Shown: positions 42,602 to 52,704 of the stretch, piece after piece
Position numbering within the stretch: the stretch's first letter is position 1
Layout: each line of letters begins with the position of its first letter
From: Pseudomonas azotoformans
GTDB lineage: Bacteria; Pseudomonadota; Gammaproteobacteria; Pseudomonadales; Pseudomonadaceae
Reading direction: 5' to 3'
Assembly: GCF_001579805.1 (NCBI RefSeq)
Contig: NZ_CP014546.1
Span: 992,001-1,056,000, forward strand
Length of the DNA stretch: 64,000 nucleotides
Notes under the pieces: generated by a model
Told to the model about the DNA's origin: nothing
Databases searched by the model: none
What the model saw: only the letters and a program-made list of their open reading frames with translations
Position numbers and translations under genes: made by a program

Positions 42602-42633
42602 TAAAAAACGCCCGTTGGATGGCTATGGGCGTT
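42602..42633 (-). terminator. Rho-independent terminator or attenuator upstream of the C4-like RNA
   Basis: On the minus strand ACGCCC and GGGCGT form a stem with a 13-base loop, followed by six T. It lies between a probable upstream promoter and the C4-like structure, together with a second small hairpin (CGGAC/GTCCG, 42652-42667). The minus-strand CATATCGG at 42647-42640 repeats the antisense target motif just before this terminator. It could end a short RNA or act as an attenuator. Confidence 0.6.
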
Positions 42634-42775
42634 GGTGCGCCGATATGTAACCGGACTTGCACGTCCGTGTCACCGTTTTTTGCGATGACAGGACAAAGAC
42701 TAGGCGCGCTGACGGCACGCGACAAGTTCATGCAAGGCCCAAAATCTTGCAGGAAAAATCCGAGGGCCTGCCGGC

Positions 42776-43180
42776 TTACAACTTCATGTCTACGCTCACA
42801 GCCCCCACCCCTTCTAGCGGGTAGCTGCGGTATTCATAAACCTCCCCACGAACAGTGACGTGGATGAGCCCAGCCACCCGGCTCACTTGGACTGCAGGCT
42901 CTTTGGTTTTCATAAAGGGATGTGCCGAAACCAGCGCTGTCAGTATCTCCCGATCACTGCCTAATTCCTTATGAACGTAGTACCTGTAGGAGAACCCCAC
43001 TGTCGCACCGCCCTGGCCGTCGCGTGCTCCATAAATCGAGCTGCCGTTGCCCAAGGAATGCTTCAACACGACTTCATCCAGATCCGGCATTCCTGGGGAT
43101 AGGAACCAACTGGCACCGATATAAATCAGGCAAACCACGAGTAGGCCATTACGCAGTTGAGACTTTAACGGAACGGTCAT
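42776..43180 (-). CDS. Hypothetical protein with one N-terminal membrane segment
   Basis: 134 residues. One hydrophobic segment (LLVVCLIYIGASWFL) near the N-terminus could be a membrane anchor or uncleaved signal, followed by a small alpha/beta domain of about 100 residues. No family was recognised. AAGGAG lies eight bases before ATG 43180, so it is probably expressed. It is next to the C4-like unit and its base composition is lower in GC than the core genes. Confidence 0.6.
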   Translation of the reverse strand: MTVPLKSQLRNGLLVVCLIYIGASWFLSPGMPDLDEVVLKHSLGNGSSIYGARDGQGGATVGFSYRYYVHKELGSDREILTALVSAHPFMKTKEPAVQVSRVAGLIHVTVRGEVYEYRSYPLEGVGAVSVDMKL

Positions 43181-43367
43181 TTTCGGCTCCTTTTTGGTAG
43201 TGAGAAGCGCGGAACCTAGCCACCCCGCTTAGGCCTGAAAACCCACCAAATCCAAATGCAGAAGTCGCCTACAGCAATTACATCCAATCCTGACAAAGCT
43301 TTCAGGTTGTTGCTCGGAACCCGTTTCTCTAGCATTTTTTTTCCGAACCCCGCCACGGGCGAACGTC

Positions 43368-43679
43368 ATGAATCCAAACACTAAGCCTGATATGACCCTG
43401 CACACCCCCCCTCACCCAGGTGAAATCCTGCTTGAAGATGTAATCCCTGCCCTGGACATCACCATCACCGAAATGGCCCGGCGCCTGGGATTCGCCCGTG
43501 AGACGTTTTCGAGGATTTTGCATGGGCGTGCGCCTGTCAGTCCTGACTTGGCGGTCCGGCTTGAGCGGGCAGGTGTGAGCACTGGGCAGTTATGGCTGTC
43601 GATGCAAAGCGCCTATGACTTGTGGCAGGCCGAGCATCGGGAGCAGCCGGTGATTGAGCGGTTTGCGCGGATTGAATAA
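43368..43679 (+). CDS. HigA-type antitoxin/XRE-family regulator without a visible HigB
   Basis: 103 residues. TPPHPGEILLEDVIPALDITITEMARRLGFARETFSRILHGRAP is the HigA signature, an XRE helix-turn-helix. HigB toxins normally precede HigA, but no RelE-like reading frame exists on the plus strand between 43181 and 43367. It is thus an orphan antitoxin or a stand-alone regulator. The ribosome-binding site is weak; ATG 43392 is an alternative start closer to the conserved domain. Confidence 0.85.
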   Translation: MNPNTKPDMTLHTPPHPGEILLEDVIPALDITITEMARRLGFARETFSRILHGRAPVSPDLAVRLERAGVSTGQLWLSMQSAYDLWQAEHREQPVIERFARIE

Positions 43680-43711
43680 CGAGCACGATCTAGCGGGCAC
43701 AGAAGATCAAA

Positions 43712-43801
43712 TGTGGGAGCCGGCTTGCCTGCGATGGCGGTGGGTCAGCTAGCTTATGTGTGAGTGACACTCCGCTATCGCAGGCAAGCCCGCTCCCACA
43801 G
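43712..43801. repeat. REPIN, type 2
   Basis: An inverted pair with TGTGGGAGCCGGCTTGCCTG (from 43713) and its mirror ending at 43800, separated by about 40 bases. Same type as the 42.05 kb element; the two flank the small accessory region. Confidence 0.9.
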
Positions 43802-43829
43802 TAGGTCCCGCTGAATTGGAGAATAGTGC

Positions 43830-44282
43830 TCAGGCCAGGCCGGATTCGACCAGCAGGGCTTCCAACCCCATCAAATCCGGCACCTTCGCCACATGCTCCC
43901 CCACCTGCACCGCCGCCAGCTCCAGCGGGCACAGCGGCACGTCGACATAACTCAACTCACTGTCGAGCTTGTACGACCGGGGAATCCCCTGGATCACCAA
44001 CGCAATAAACTTCAACGTCGGCCGCCCACCCAACGCGTTCAGCACCACGATCCGCGAGCGTTCGCCGGTCACGCTGGCTTCGCCGCACACCGCTTCAAAG
44101 CTGATCAGCGGGATCTGCCGGTCGCGCCAGGTCACTTGCCGCAAATACCACGGCGGTGCATCACTGGCCGGTTCGCCGCGCTGGAAGTCGATCAGTTCGG
44201 CGATGGCGACGTTGGGCAGCACCAGGTGGCGGTCGGCCAGGGGTAGCAGCAGGCCCGGTGAGTTGGCTGGCGCGGTGGTCAA
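43830..44282 (-). CDS. chpC: CheW-like protein ChpC
   Basis: 150 residues, one CheW-like domain (LLLPLADRHLVLPNVAIAELIDFQ ... SRIVVLNALGG ... FIALVIQGIPRSYKL). An accessory adaptor of the Pil-Chp system that can link additional signals to ChpA. It overlaps chpA by four bases and is the last gene of the operon. In P. aeruginosa chpB lies between chpA and chpC; here it is absent. Confidence 0.9.
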   Translation of the reverse strand: MTTAPANSPGLLLPLADRHLVLPNVAIAELIDFQRGEPASDAPPWYLRQVTWRDRQIPLISFEAVCGEASVTGERSRIVVLNALGGRPTLKFIALVIQGIPRSYKLDSELSYVDVPLCPLELAAVQVGEHVAKVPDLMGLEALLVESGLA

Positions 44283-47200
44283 GCATGGGACTTGCTCCAG
44301 TAGGCGATGCTTTCGAGCAGCACCGATTCCTGGTACGGCTTGCCGAGGTAGTCATTCACGCCGATGGCCATGGCGCGATCGCGGTGTTTCTGGCCGGTGC
44401 GCGAGGTGATCATGATGATCGGCAGGCGCATCAGTCGAGGGTCGTTGCGCACTTGGGTGGCGACTTCGAAGCCATCCATGCGCGGCATTTCGATGTCGAG
44501 CAGCATCAGGTCCGGGGTGTGTTCTTCCAGCACGGCGAGGGCGTCGATGCCGTCTTTGGCGGTGAGCACGTTCATGCCGTTGCGTTCCAGCAGGCGGCTG
44601 GTGACTTTGCGCACGGTGACCGAGTCGTCCACCACCAGCACCAGCAACGGACGCTTTTTCAGCGGGTCGTTGAGGATCAGCGGCGCATCCACCGACTGGG
44701 CCGGCAAGGCCGGTTGGCGCGAACGGATATGCGCCAGCAAGTCGATGATTAACACCACGCGGCCGTCGCCCAGAATCGTCGCGCCCGACAGGCCCTGCAC
44801 GCCGGCAAACTGCGGCCCCAGGCCCTTGACCACGATCTCTCGCGTGCCGGCCATGGCGTCCACATGGATCGCCACGCGCCGCTCATTGCATTGCACCAGC
44901 AGTACCGGCACCGGTTGATATTGGCCCAACAGTTTCGGGCGGCTGACGGTGTGCAACAGGTCGCCCAGGTAGAACAGCTCGTAACGCTGGCCGGCGTATT
45001 CATAACGCGGCGGATCCTGCTGGTAATGCCCGGCCAACTCATGGGGCAACACACGCACCAGGCCTTCGATGGTGTTGAGCGGGATCGCATATTGATCGTC
45101 CGCACATTGCACCATCAGCGCACGGTTGACGGACACGGTGAACGGCAAGCGAATACGAAAGTGCACGCCCATACCCGGCGTCGAGTCGATGAACATCGAG
45201 CCGCCCAACTGACGCACTTCTTCATGCACCACATCCATGCCCACACCACGCCCGGAAATCTGCGTGATCTTTTCCGCCGTGGAGAAGCCCGGTTGCAGGA
45301 TGAACTGCAACACGTCGCGGTCGCTGATCTCTTGATTCGGATCGAGCAAACCGCGCTTGATTGCCTTGCGCCGCACCGCCTCCAGCGGCACACCCGCGCC
45401 GTCGTCGCGCATGTCGAAGACGATGTCGCCACCTTCGTGGGTCAAGTCCAGGGTGATGCGGCCTTTCTCCGGCTTACCGGCCAACAGCCGCGCATCGCGG
45501 GACTCCAGCCCATGGTCGACGGCGTTGCGCAGCATGTGTTCCAGCGGCGCGGCCATGCGTTCCAGCACGTTGCGGTCCATCTCGCCTTCGGCGTTGCCGA
45601 CGATGAACTCCACGTCCTTGCCCAACTCGCCCGCCACCTGGCGCACGATGCGCTTGAGGCGCGGCAGCATGCGTTCGAACGGCACCATGCGCGTGCGCAT
45701 CAGGCCTTCCTGCAACTCGGTGTTGATACGCGCCTGTTGCTGTAACAGGTCGTGGGCGTCTTCATTGCGGCGCTCAAGGGTGTCCTTGAGGTCGAGCAAG
45801 TCAGAGGCAGATTCGGACAACGCGCGCGACAGTTGCTGCAACTGCGAATGGCGGTCCATTTCCAGCGGGTCGAAGTCTTCATAGCCCAGGCGCTCGGCCT
45901 CGGCTTGCTGGCGGCTGAGGATGCGGCCCTGGGTCTCGGTGTCGAGGCGACGCAGTTGGTCGCGCATGCGTTCGATGGTGGTTTCCACTTCGGTCAGGGC
46001 GATGCGTGCGTCGTTGACTTGCTGTTCGATACGGCCACGGAAGATCGAGGTTTCACCGGCCAGGTTGACCAGGTCGTCGAGCAGCTCGGCAGAGATCTTC
46101 ACCATGTCGGCCATCGGATCGACGACGGCCTCCACCTTGCCCGCCGGCAACGCCAATGGCGTCACCGGCTCATCGCTCGGGTGCACCAGGCTTTTGATGC
46201 GCTCGATGAGCTTGTCCACCGAGCCGACCTGCAAGCCGTCCGCCACCGCGTCGATCATCTGCGCCAGGCGGTCGTGGCAGCCTTGCAGCAATGCGAACAA
46301 CGCCGGGGATGGCGCGAGCAAACCGGCGGACAGGCCTTCGTAGAGAAATTCCAGTTCATGGGCCAGGTCGCCGATGGGCGCGATCTCGACCATGCGCGCG
46401 CCACCCTTGAGGGTGTGCAGGTCGCGCAGCAGGGTCTCCACTTCCTGGCGATTGCCGGGCTCGGCCTGCCAGCGCGACAGTGCAGCACTGGAGCTGTCGA
46501 GGATGTCGGCGGCCTCTTCGAGGAAGATATCCAACAGCTCAGGGTCGGCACCAGACGCAGGCGGCGCGGCGGCCGGTGCCGCTGGCGCGCTGCCTTGGCG
46601 CAGTGCACGCACCCTGGCGATCAGCTCGGCGCTGTCGCTCAAAGGTTGGTGATGGTGCAGTTCTTCAAGCTGCAAGGCCAGGCGTTCATGGCTCGCCATC
46701 AGCACCTGGGACAATTCGGCAGAGTAGCTGTAGCGGCGGTCCACCAGCCCTTCGTACAGGCATTCCAACTCGTGGGCCAGGTCGCCAATCGGCTCGATTT
46801 CCGCCATGCGCGCGCCGCCCTTGAGGGTGTGCAGATCGCGTTGCAACGATGACAACGGCGCGGCGTTGTCAGGCTCCAGCAACCAGCGCTTGAGCGATTG
46901 CCCGGCGCTGTCGAGGATGTCCACGGCTTCTTCGAGGAAAATCTCGACGATCTCGTCGTCCATCGTCGTTTGCTGATCCAACTGCTGTGTGGCGGCGCCC
47001 AGTTCGGCAATGCTCAGCGCGCGGCTGCCATCGCTTTTGATCAGGCCGGTGGCGGACGGGTCGAGGGCTTCGTCCAATAACTCGCGCAAGGCTTGGACAC
47101 GGGCCGGCGCCGGGCTGATTTCCTGGCCGGCGGCCAGTTGGTCGAGCATGCTGATCAGCGCTTCATGGGCCTGTTCGGCCTCATGGAAAAACCGCTCGCT

Positions 47201-50083
47201 GACCGCCAGGCTGCTTTCCTCAACGGCGCCGTACAGGTCGAGCAAGGCTTCGCAGAGTGCGTCGATGGCATGCAGGTCTGCGACGTGCGCGCCCTCCCCC
47301 AGCGTGGTCAATTCGTCCAGCAGCGCGGTGAGTTCCTGGCGTTCGCCGGGGTGTTGCTGCCAGCGACGTAGCAGGCTTTCGGCGTCGAGCAGAATGTCCA
47401 TGCCCTGGGCCAGGAAGTTGGCGATCAACTGTGGATCGCGCTTGAAGCGCACGTCGAGCAGTGCTTCAAGCTGCTGATCCAGCAGGCTTTGGGTGCGGTT
47501 GATCAGGTCCTCTGCGCCGTTGATCGGCGCCAGGGGATCGTTGTCCAGATCGCGCAGTCCCCGCTGGAACAGGCCTTCGGCTTCCAGCAGCAACTCCACT
47601 TCGTCCAGGTCCAGCGGCAGGCGGTGGGCCTTGTATTCGCGGGTCAGGTGGTCGAGCGGGCGTGCCAGCTCGGCAATCGGCAACACGCCAGCCATGTAGG
47701 CGCTGCCCTTGAGGGTGTGCAGGGCGCGTTGCAGCTCATCGCTGACTTGCAGCGGCACATGCTCGGCGGCCTGTTGCAGGAAGTGGTTGAGGCTGTCCAG
47801 ATGGCTTTGGGCTTCGTTGCGGAAAATCTCCAGCAGCATCGGGTCATGAGGCTCGGCGGTCAGCGCGGGTGTACCGCTGGCCAAGGCGTGGGCACGGGCG
47901 GCCAGGGCGTCGACTTCATCGCGTTGACGCTGGTCGTCGATGGCAAAGTCAGCGATCAACTCCGGCAGCAAGGCCACCGCTTCGTCCAGCACCTGCTGCA
48001 CGTCGGGGCCAAGGTTCACGCTGCGCTCCAGCACACGGTTCAGCAGGTTTTCCACCGCCCAGGCCAGCTCGGCCAAGACCAGGGCGCGCACCATGCGGCC
48101 GCTGCCTTTGAGGGTGTGGAAGGCGCGGCGCATTTCGGCCTGGGCGGTTTTGTCCGCGCTGTTGGGCAGGTAACGGTGCAGCACCTCGAGGACTTCGTCG
48201 GTCTCCTCAAGGAAGACTTCGCGCAGTTCATCGTCGATGGGTTCTTCATCGGCCGGCGGCGGCAACAGGCTGCCGGGGCGTTGCAGGGCCGGCGGGTTCA
48301 GCCGCGACGTGGGGCTGGCGAGTGCGTCGAACTGGGATTGGCTCGGCGTAACCTCGGCCGAGAGCGCGCCATCCGGTGCAACCAGGGCCTGGCGCCAGGG
48401 TTTTTCGGCGGGCAGGTAACCCAATGCGGCCAAGCCTTGGGTGGCCAGTTCCAGCACACGCTCACCCGCCGCATCCGGATCCTGGAGCATGCGCTCCAGG
48501 TAATACTCCAGGCTGCTGATCACGTCGGCGAAATGCGCCAGTTGACTCTCGGAGGGCGGTGCATCGTTGCCCATCAGCTGCTCGTCGACGTAATCGGTGC
48601 AGCCACGCATCAGGCTGGCCGCGCGGGGCAACGGGATCATCGCCAGGGCGCCGCGCACCTGGCTGAGCAGCTCCGGCAGGGACTCCAGGCGCTGGCGGTC
48701 CCAATCAGCTTCGATGCAGTCGATCACCAGTTCCTTGGCTTGCTTGAGGCACTGGCAGGATTCACGGATCACCAACTGGTGGATCTGGGTCAGGTCGGTG
48801 GTGGGAAGGCGGCTTTCTTCGCGGCTTTCCGGCTCGACGGTGCCGACCATGCCCGCCAACGTGGCTTCGACGTAGAGCAAGGCGCCGGCGACATCCATCA
48901 GCACGGCGTCGTTGGGTGCTCGATGGCCCTGGGCCAGGCTCAGCACCACGGCGAGTTGGTCGATGATGACTTTACGTGGCTGGCCGAAGCCCAGCACCGC
49001 CAGGGTGTCGGCGATTTGCCGCAGCGGCGCGAGCAGCGCATCAAGGTCGCTGGTGTGCTGGCGGTCGCTGCGTACGAACAAGTCGAGGCGTTCTTTGACC
49101 CGCACCAACTCTTCACACAAGGCGCCCAGCACCGAGCCCATGGCGTTGCGATCGGGCCCGGCCAGGCGTGCGCGCTCGGCGTCGACCACCGCGCTGTCAG
49201 GCAAGGCTTCATCCAGGCCGTAGCGCTCCTTCAGGCTTTGCATGCGCGGCGTTGGCCGGGTGACCTTGGCGACATAGAACAATAGGCTCTTGAGCAGCTC
49301 ATCCGGCGCCGGCTGGTTGATGCCGCCAATGCCTTGGGCCAGCAGGCGCTTGAGTTGTTTGTCACTGGCCTTGAGCAGGCTGCGCAGCGCCGGACTGTTG
49401 GCGATCACGCCAGTGAGCATGCCTTCGACCAGTGCCGAGGTGACTTGCCACAACGGCAACAGCGGCGCGCCTTGGCACAGTGCCTCGAGGCGTGCGAACA
49501 CCCGCGCCATGTCTTCCAGGTTGCTGGGGCCATGGTCTTCACGCAGCAGCCCCGCCAGCGCCTGCTGTAAAAGCTGGTGCCACTGGCGCAGTTGCTCTTT
49601 CAGGTCGGGTACCGCGCGTTGGGCCAGGGCCTCATCCGGCAGTGGCGCGATGGTCAGCAGTTGCGGGCTGAACAGGCTGGTTTCCGACAACAGGCTTTCG
49701 CCGTGCGCGCTGCGCAGGTCATTGAGCAGTGGCAACACCACCAGTGGCAGGTCGCGGCGGGCGCTGTGCACGCGGTCCAGGTACAACGGCAATTGAGTCA
49801 GGGCCTGTTGCAGCAGGCGGATGCTTTCGTCGCGCTGACCGACACTCCCGGCTTGCAGGGCCAGGGCCAATTCTTCGATTTCCTCAGCCAGCAGCGCCGC
49901 GCCGTAGAACTCGACCATCTGCAACGCGCCATGCACTTGGTGGACACACGCCAGGCACTCGCTGATCGCTTCGGCGTCTGTAGTCTCGACATAAGCGTCG
50001 AGCGCCGAGCGAGCCTGTTTCAGGGTTTCGGCAATGTCGCCCTTGACCCATTCGAGGGCCACGTAGTCGTGCCGATCAACCAT
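44279..50083 (-). CDS. chpA: Chemotaxis-type hybrid histidine kinase ChpA
   Basis: 1934 residues. Four canonical Hpt domains show HTLKG at about residues 656, 788, 1083 and 1223; further degenerate Hpt-like stretches lie N-terminal. Then come the CheA dimerisation and ATPase domains (NAVDHGLESRDA at about 1520, DDGAGVP), a CheW-like domain (about 1660-1800) and a C-terminal receiver (VVDDSVTVRK, Asp in LLDIEMPRMDG at about 1864). It receives signals from PilJ via PilI and phosphorylates PilG and PilH to control type IV pili and cAMP. It is several hundred residues shorter than P. aeruginosa ChpA, with fewer Hpt modules. Confidence 0.96.
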   Translation of the reverse strand: MVDRHDYVALEWVKGDIAETLKQARSALDAYVETTDAEAISECLACVHQVHGALQMVEFYGAALLAEEIEELALALQAGSVGQRDESIRLLQQALTQLPLYLDRVHSARRDLPLVVLPLLNDLRSAHGESLLSETSLFSPQLLTIAPLPDEALAQRAVPDLKEQLRQWHQLLQQALAGLLREDHGPSNLEDMARVFARLEALCQGAPLLPLWQVTSALVEGMLTGVIANSPALRSLLKASDKQLKRLLAQGIGGINQPAPDELLKSLLFYVAKVTRPTPRMQSLKERYGLDEALPDSAVVDAERARLAGPDRNAMGSVLGALCEELVRVKERLDLFVRSDRQHTSDLDALLAPLRQIADTLAVLGFGQPRKVIIDQLAVVLSLAQGHRAPNDAVLMDVAGALLYVEATLAGMVGTVEPESREESRLPTTDLTQIHQLVIRESCQCLKQAKELVIDCIEADWDRQRLESLPELLSQVRGALAMIPLPRAASLMRGCTDYVDEQLMGNDAPPSESQLAHFADVISSLEYYLERMLQDPDAAGERVLELATQGLAALGYLPAEKPWRQALVAPDGALSAEVTPSQSQFDALASPTSRLNPPALQRPGSLLPPPADEEPIDDELREVFLEETDEVLEVLHRYLPNSADKTAQAEMRRAFHTLKGSGRMVRALVLAELAWAVENLLNRVLERSVNLGPDVQQVLDEAVALLPELIADFAIDDQRQRDEVDALAARAHALASGTPALTAEPHDPMLLEIFRNEAQSHLDSLNHFLQQAAEHVPLQVSDELQRALHTLKGSAYMAGVLPIAELARPLDHLTREYKAHRLPLDLDEVELLLEAEGLFQRGLRDLDNDPLAPINGAEDLINRTQSLLDQQLEALLDVRFKRDPQLIANFLAQGMDILLDAESLLRRWQQHPGERQELTALLDELTTLGEGAHVADLHAIDALCEALLDLYGAVEESSLAVSERFFHEAEQAHEALISMLDQLAAGQEISPAPARVQALRELLDEALDPSATGLIKSDGSRALSIAELGAATQQLDQQTTMDDEIVEIFLEEAVDILDSAGQSLKRWLLEPDNAAPLSSLQRDLHTLKGGARMAEIEPIGDLAHELECLYEGLVDRRYSYSAELSQVLMASHERLALQLEELHHHQPLSDSAELIARVRALRQGSAPAAPAAAPPASGADPELLDIFLEEAADILDSSSAALSRWQAEPGNRQEVETLLRDLHTLKGGARMVEIAPIGDLAHELEFLYEGLSAGLLAPSPALFALLQGCHDRLAQMIDAVADGLQVGSVDKLIERIKSLVHPSDEPVTPLALPAGKVEAVVDPMADMVKISAELLDDLVNLAGETSIFRGRIEQQVNDARIALTEVETTIERMRDQLRRLDTETQGRILSRQQAEAERLGYEDFDPLEMDRHSQLQQLSRALSESASDLLDLKDTLERRNEDAHDLLQQQARINTELQEGLMRTRMVPFERMLPRLKRIVRQVAGELGKDVEFIVGNAEGEMDRNVLERMAAPLEHMLRNAVDHGLESRDARLLAGKPEKGRITLDLTHEGGDIVFDMRDDGAGVPLEAVRRKAIKRGLLDPNQEISDRDVLQFILQPGFSTAEKITQISGRGVGMDVVHEEVRQLGGSMFIDSTPGMGVHFRIRLPFTVSVNRALMVQCADDQYAIPLNTIEGLVRVLPHELAGHYQQDPPRYEYAGQRYELFYLGDLLHTVSRPKLLGQYQPVPVLLVQCNERRVAIHVDAMAGTREIVVKGLGPQFAGVQGLSGATILGDGRVVLIIDLLAHIRSRQPALPAQSVDAPLILNDPLKKRPLLVLVVDDSVTVRKVTSRLLERNGMNVLTAKDGIDALAVLEEHTPDLMLLDIEMPRMDGFEVATQVRNDPRLMRLPIIMITSRTGQKHRDRAMAIGVNDYLGKPYQESVLLESIAYWSKSHA

Positions 50084-50101
50084 AACTGCTCCGCGTTGAA
50101 A

Positions 50102-52171
50102 TCATGAATGGCTGTGGGGCTGTTCATCCACCGGACGCGCCGGCGGCAAGGTGAAGCCCGACACCGACCGCCGCAACTGGCTGGCCATTTTCGCCAGGTT
50201 GCCGATGCTTTCGGCGGTGGCCGTGGAGCCCGACGAGGTCTGGGTGGTGATCTGTTGGATCACGTTCATGGTCAGGGAGATCTGCCCGGCCGATGAGGTC
50301 TGTTGCTGCGCCGCGTTGGAGATGCTCTGGATCAGCGCCGCCAGGGTCTTGGATACACCTTCGATCTCTTCCAGCGCCACCCCGGCGTCCTGGGCCAGCC
50401 GCGCGCCGCGCACCACTTCGGTGGTGGTCTGTTCCATGGAAATGACCGCTTCGTTGGTGTCGGCCTGGATCGCCCGCACCAACGTTTCAATCTGCCGGGT
50501 CGCCGCCGATGAGCGCTCGGCCAGGCGCTGCACTTCGTCAGCCACCACCGCAAAACCGCGCCCCGCATCGCCGGCCATGCTTGCCTGAATTGCCGCGTTG
50601 AGGGCGAGGATATTGGTCTGGTCGGCAATGTCGTCGATCAGGCTGACGATGTCGCCAATTTCCTGGGACGACTCGCCCAGGCGCTTGATGCGCTTGGCGG
50701 TGTCCTGGATCTGCTCGCGGATGTTGTCCATGCCGTGGATGGTGTTGTGCACCACCTCGTTGCCCTTGTTGGCGATTTCCACCGAGCGCTCTGCCACCGC
50801 CGAGGACTCGGCAGCGTTGGCCGAGACCTGGTCGATGGACTGGGCCATCTGGTTGATCGCGGTGGACGCCTCGGCGATCTGCTGGGCTTGATGCTCCGAG
50901 GCCTGGGCCAAGTGCATGGCGGTGGCCTGGGTGTCCTGCACGGCACCGGCGACTTGCCCGGCGGTAAGGTTGATGGTGGCGACCAGGTCGCGCAACTGGT
51001 CGACGGAATAGTTGATGGAGTCAGCGATGGTGCCGGTGAAGTCTTCAGTCACCGAGGCAGTCACCGTGAGGTCACCGTCGGCCAGATCTTCGATTTCATC
51101 CAGCAGGCGCATGATCGCGTTCTGGTTGCGCTCGTTCTTCTCGGCGGTTTCGTGCAGCTGGCGGTTGGTCTCGCGCACCATCACCAGGCCGATCAGGATG
51201 ATCGAGGTCAGGGCGAGCAGGCCCAGGACATAGCCGCCGATGGTGTCGAAACTGCGCCCGCTGGCGAGGTTTTCGAACCCGGTGGCCAGGTGCGAGGCTT
51301 CATCGAGCAGGGTTTGCGAGAGGTTGAAGATATTGCTCGCCGAGGCTCGCACCTGGAACAGCTGCGGCGAGGTCTCGAGGATCTCATCCACGGAGCCGGA
51401 AACGAACTCGAACAGCTCGGCGATTTCCGCCAACCGCGCGCGGGCGTCGCGGTCCTCGACCTGGGTGATACGCAAACCGGGGTTGCCCTGGAGCATGCCG
51501 TTAAGCACTTGGCCGAAACGGTTGGCGTCACGACCAAAGGCGTCGGCGGCCTGCACGGCGGTTTCGTCGCCGGCCAGCACGGTGTTCACCGCGCCAAGGA
51601 TACGTTCGGCCAGCAGTGATTGGCGTTGGGCCAACGCCACCTGGCTGGCCGGAGCGCCGCGTTGCAGGAGGATATCGACGACCTTTTCCGATTCCATCTG
51701 CAGTTGCGGCACGGTTTCGGCCAGGGTCGCGGCCACCTGATGCAACGACAGCACGGTCTGCTCGCTGGCGAGGATTGCGTCGGTGTTTTTCAGCAGTGCT
51801 TCCCAGTCGGTCTGCACCGCGCGCATTTCGGCACGCACTGCGCTGGGCGCGGCGGGCAGGCCGGTTTGCGGGTCACCTTTTTTCAGGAAGCCCCAGCGCT
51901 GGGCGAAGTCGTTACGCGCATCGCCCAGCAGCTTGAACGCCGCAGCCTTACCTGCAGCGGCTTCGGTGGCGTTCTTGGCGATACGCTGGGACAGCACGCG
52001 CAACTCACCGGCATGGCCGATGTACTGTTTGTCGTAGGTGGATTGGGTGTTGAGGTACGCAAAGTTGGCGAACAGCAACATGATGAACACGATCAGTGCG
52101 ATGAACAGCACGATGATCTGCGAGCGGCTGCGCGAGCCGGCCTGGGGTTTGAGTGCGGTAGCGGTGGTCAT
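50102..52171 (-). CDS. pilJ: Methyl-accepting chemotaxis-type sensor PilJ
   Basis: 689 residues. A membrane helix (about 18-40), a helical periplasmic region with PilJ-type domains, a second membrane helix ([20 protein letters not shown]), HAMP and the signalling hairpin [35 protein letters not shown]. It senses surface or pilin signals at the poles and controls ChpA. The start at 52171 overlaps the pilI stop (ATGA). pilK, its methyltransferase gene in P. aeruginosa, is missing after it. Confidence 0.95.
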   Translation of the reverse strand: MTTATALKPQAGSRSRSQIIVLFIALIVFIMLLFANFAYLNTQSTYDKQYIGHAGELRVLSQRIAKNATEAAAGKAAAFKLLGDARNDFAQRWGFLKKGDPQTGLPAAPSAVRAEMRAVQTDWEALLKNTDAILASEQTVLSLHQVAATLAETVPQLQMESEKVVDILLQRGAPASQVALAQRQSLLAERILGAVNTVLAGDETAVQAADAFGRDANRFGQVLNGMLQGNPGLRITQVEDRDARARLAEIAELFEFVSGSVDEILETSPQLFQVRASASNIFNLSQTLLDEASHLATGFENLASGRSFDTIGGYVLGLLALTSIILIGLVMVRETNRQLHETAEKNERNQNAIMRLLDEIEDLADGDLTVTASVTEDFTGTIADSINYSVDQLRDLVATINLTAGQVAGAVQDTQATAMHLAQASEHQAQQIAEASTAINQMAQSIDQVSANAAESSAVAERSVEIANKGNEVVHNTIHGMDNIREQIQDTAKRIKRLGESSQEIGDIVSLIDDIADQTNILALNAAIQASMAGDAGRGFAVVADEVQRLAERSSAATRQIETLVRAIQADTNEAVISMEQTTTEVVRGARLAQDAGVALEEIEGVSKTLAALIQSISNAAQQQTSSAGQISLTMNVIQQITTQTSSGSTATAESIGNLAKMASQLRRSVSGFTLPPARPVDEQPHSHS

Positions 52172-52692
52172 GCGGCAACATCCATGAAGCCAGGGGCTTG
52201 GGCCAGAGCGAAGGGGCTGAACACCTGCCACGACGGGTCGCCGTCGAACCGGCCTTGAATAAACGCTGCGTCGGGCGCGGTGTTCGCCCGCCAGGCGTCT
52301 TGTGCGAAATGCTGCATCCCCACCACCTCGTCGACCAGCAGCCCGACAAACACGTCGTTGAACTCCACCACCAGCACCCGCCGTTGCTTGCGCGCCTTGG
52401 ACAGCTCAAGGCCGAGGAACCCACCCAAATCCATCACCGGCAACAGACGCCCACGCAGGTTGGCCACGCCCTTGACCCAGGCCTTGACCCCGGGCATCAA
52501 AGTGCAACGCGGTTCGTGCAGGACTTCGGCGACTTCGCCCATGGGCGCCACATACCAGTGCTGGCCCAAGCGAAAGCCGATTCCGCTCCAGCGTTGCAGG
52601 CGGGTTTCCTGGGACGGCAGGTCAGCGGCCAGCAGGCGGCAGCGGCGGTCGATGTCCAGCAGCAGCTCGAAGGCGGTTTGCGACTCGGTCAT
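52168..52692 (-). CDS. pilI: CheW-like adaptor PilI
   Basis: 174 residues with one CheW domain ([24 protein letters not shown] ... [20 protein letters not shown] ... [19 protein letters not shown]). It couples PilJ to ChpA at the pole. It lies 12 bases after pilH and overlaps pilJ. Confidence 0.94.
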   Translation of the reverse strand: MTESQTAFELLLDIDRRCRLLAADLPSQETRLQRWSGIGFRLGQHWYVAPMGEVAEVLHEPRCTLMPGVKAWVKGVANLRGRLLPVMDLGGFLGLELSKARKQRRVLVVEFNDVFVGLLVDEVVGMQHFAQDAWRANTAPDAAFIQGRFDGDPSWQVFSPFALAQAPGFMDVAA

Positions 52693-52704
52693 GATGGCGA
52701 ACCG

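Noticed and set aside
43181..43367. HigB toxin gene upstream of the HigA-like gene
   Set aside because: The plus-strand frames in this gap are short and carry no RelE/HigB-like sequence.
42046..43801. Repeated palindromic units as a possible CRISPR array
   Set aside because: Only inverted REP pairs with different spacing are present; there are no regularly spaced direct repeats and no cas genes.
47489..49285. Open frame of 598 codons on the plus strand opposite chpA
   Set aside because: Antisense shadow of chpA with Gln/Val/Gly/His-rich composition and no recognisable domain.
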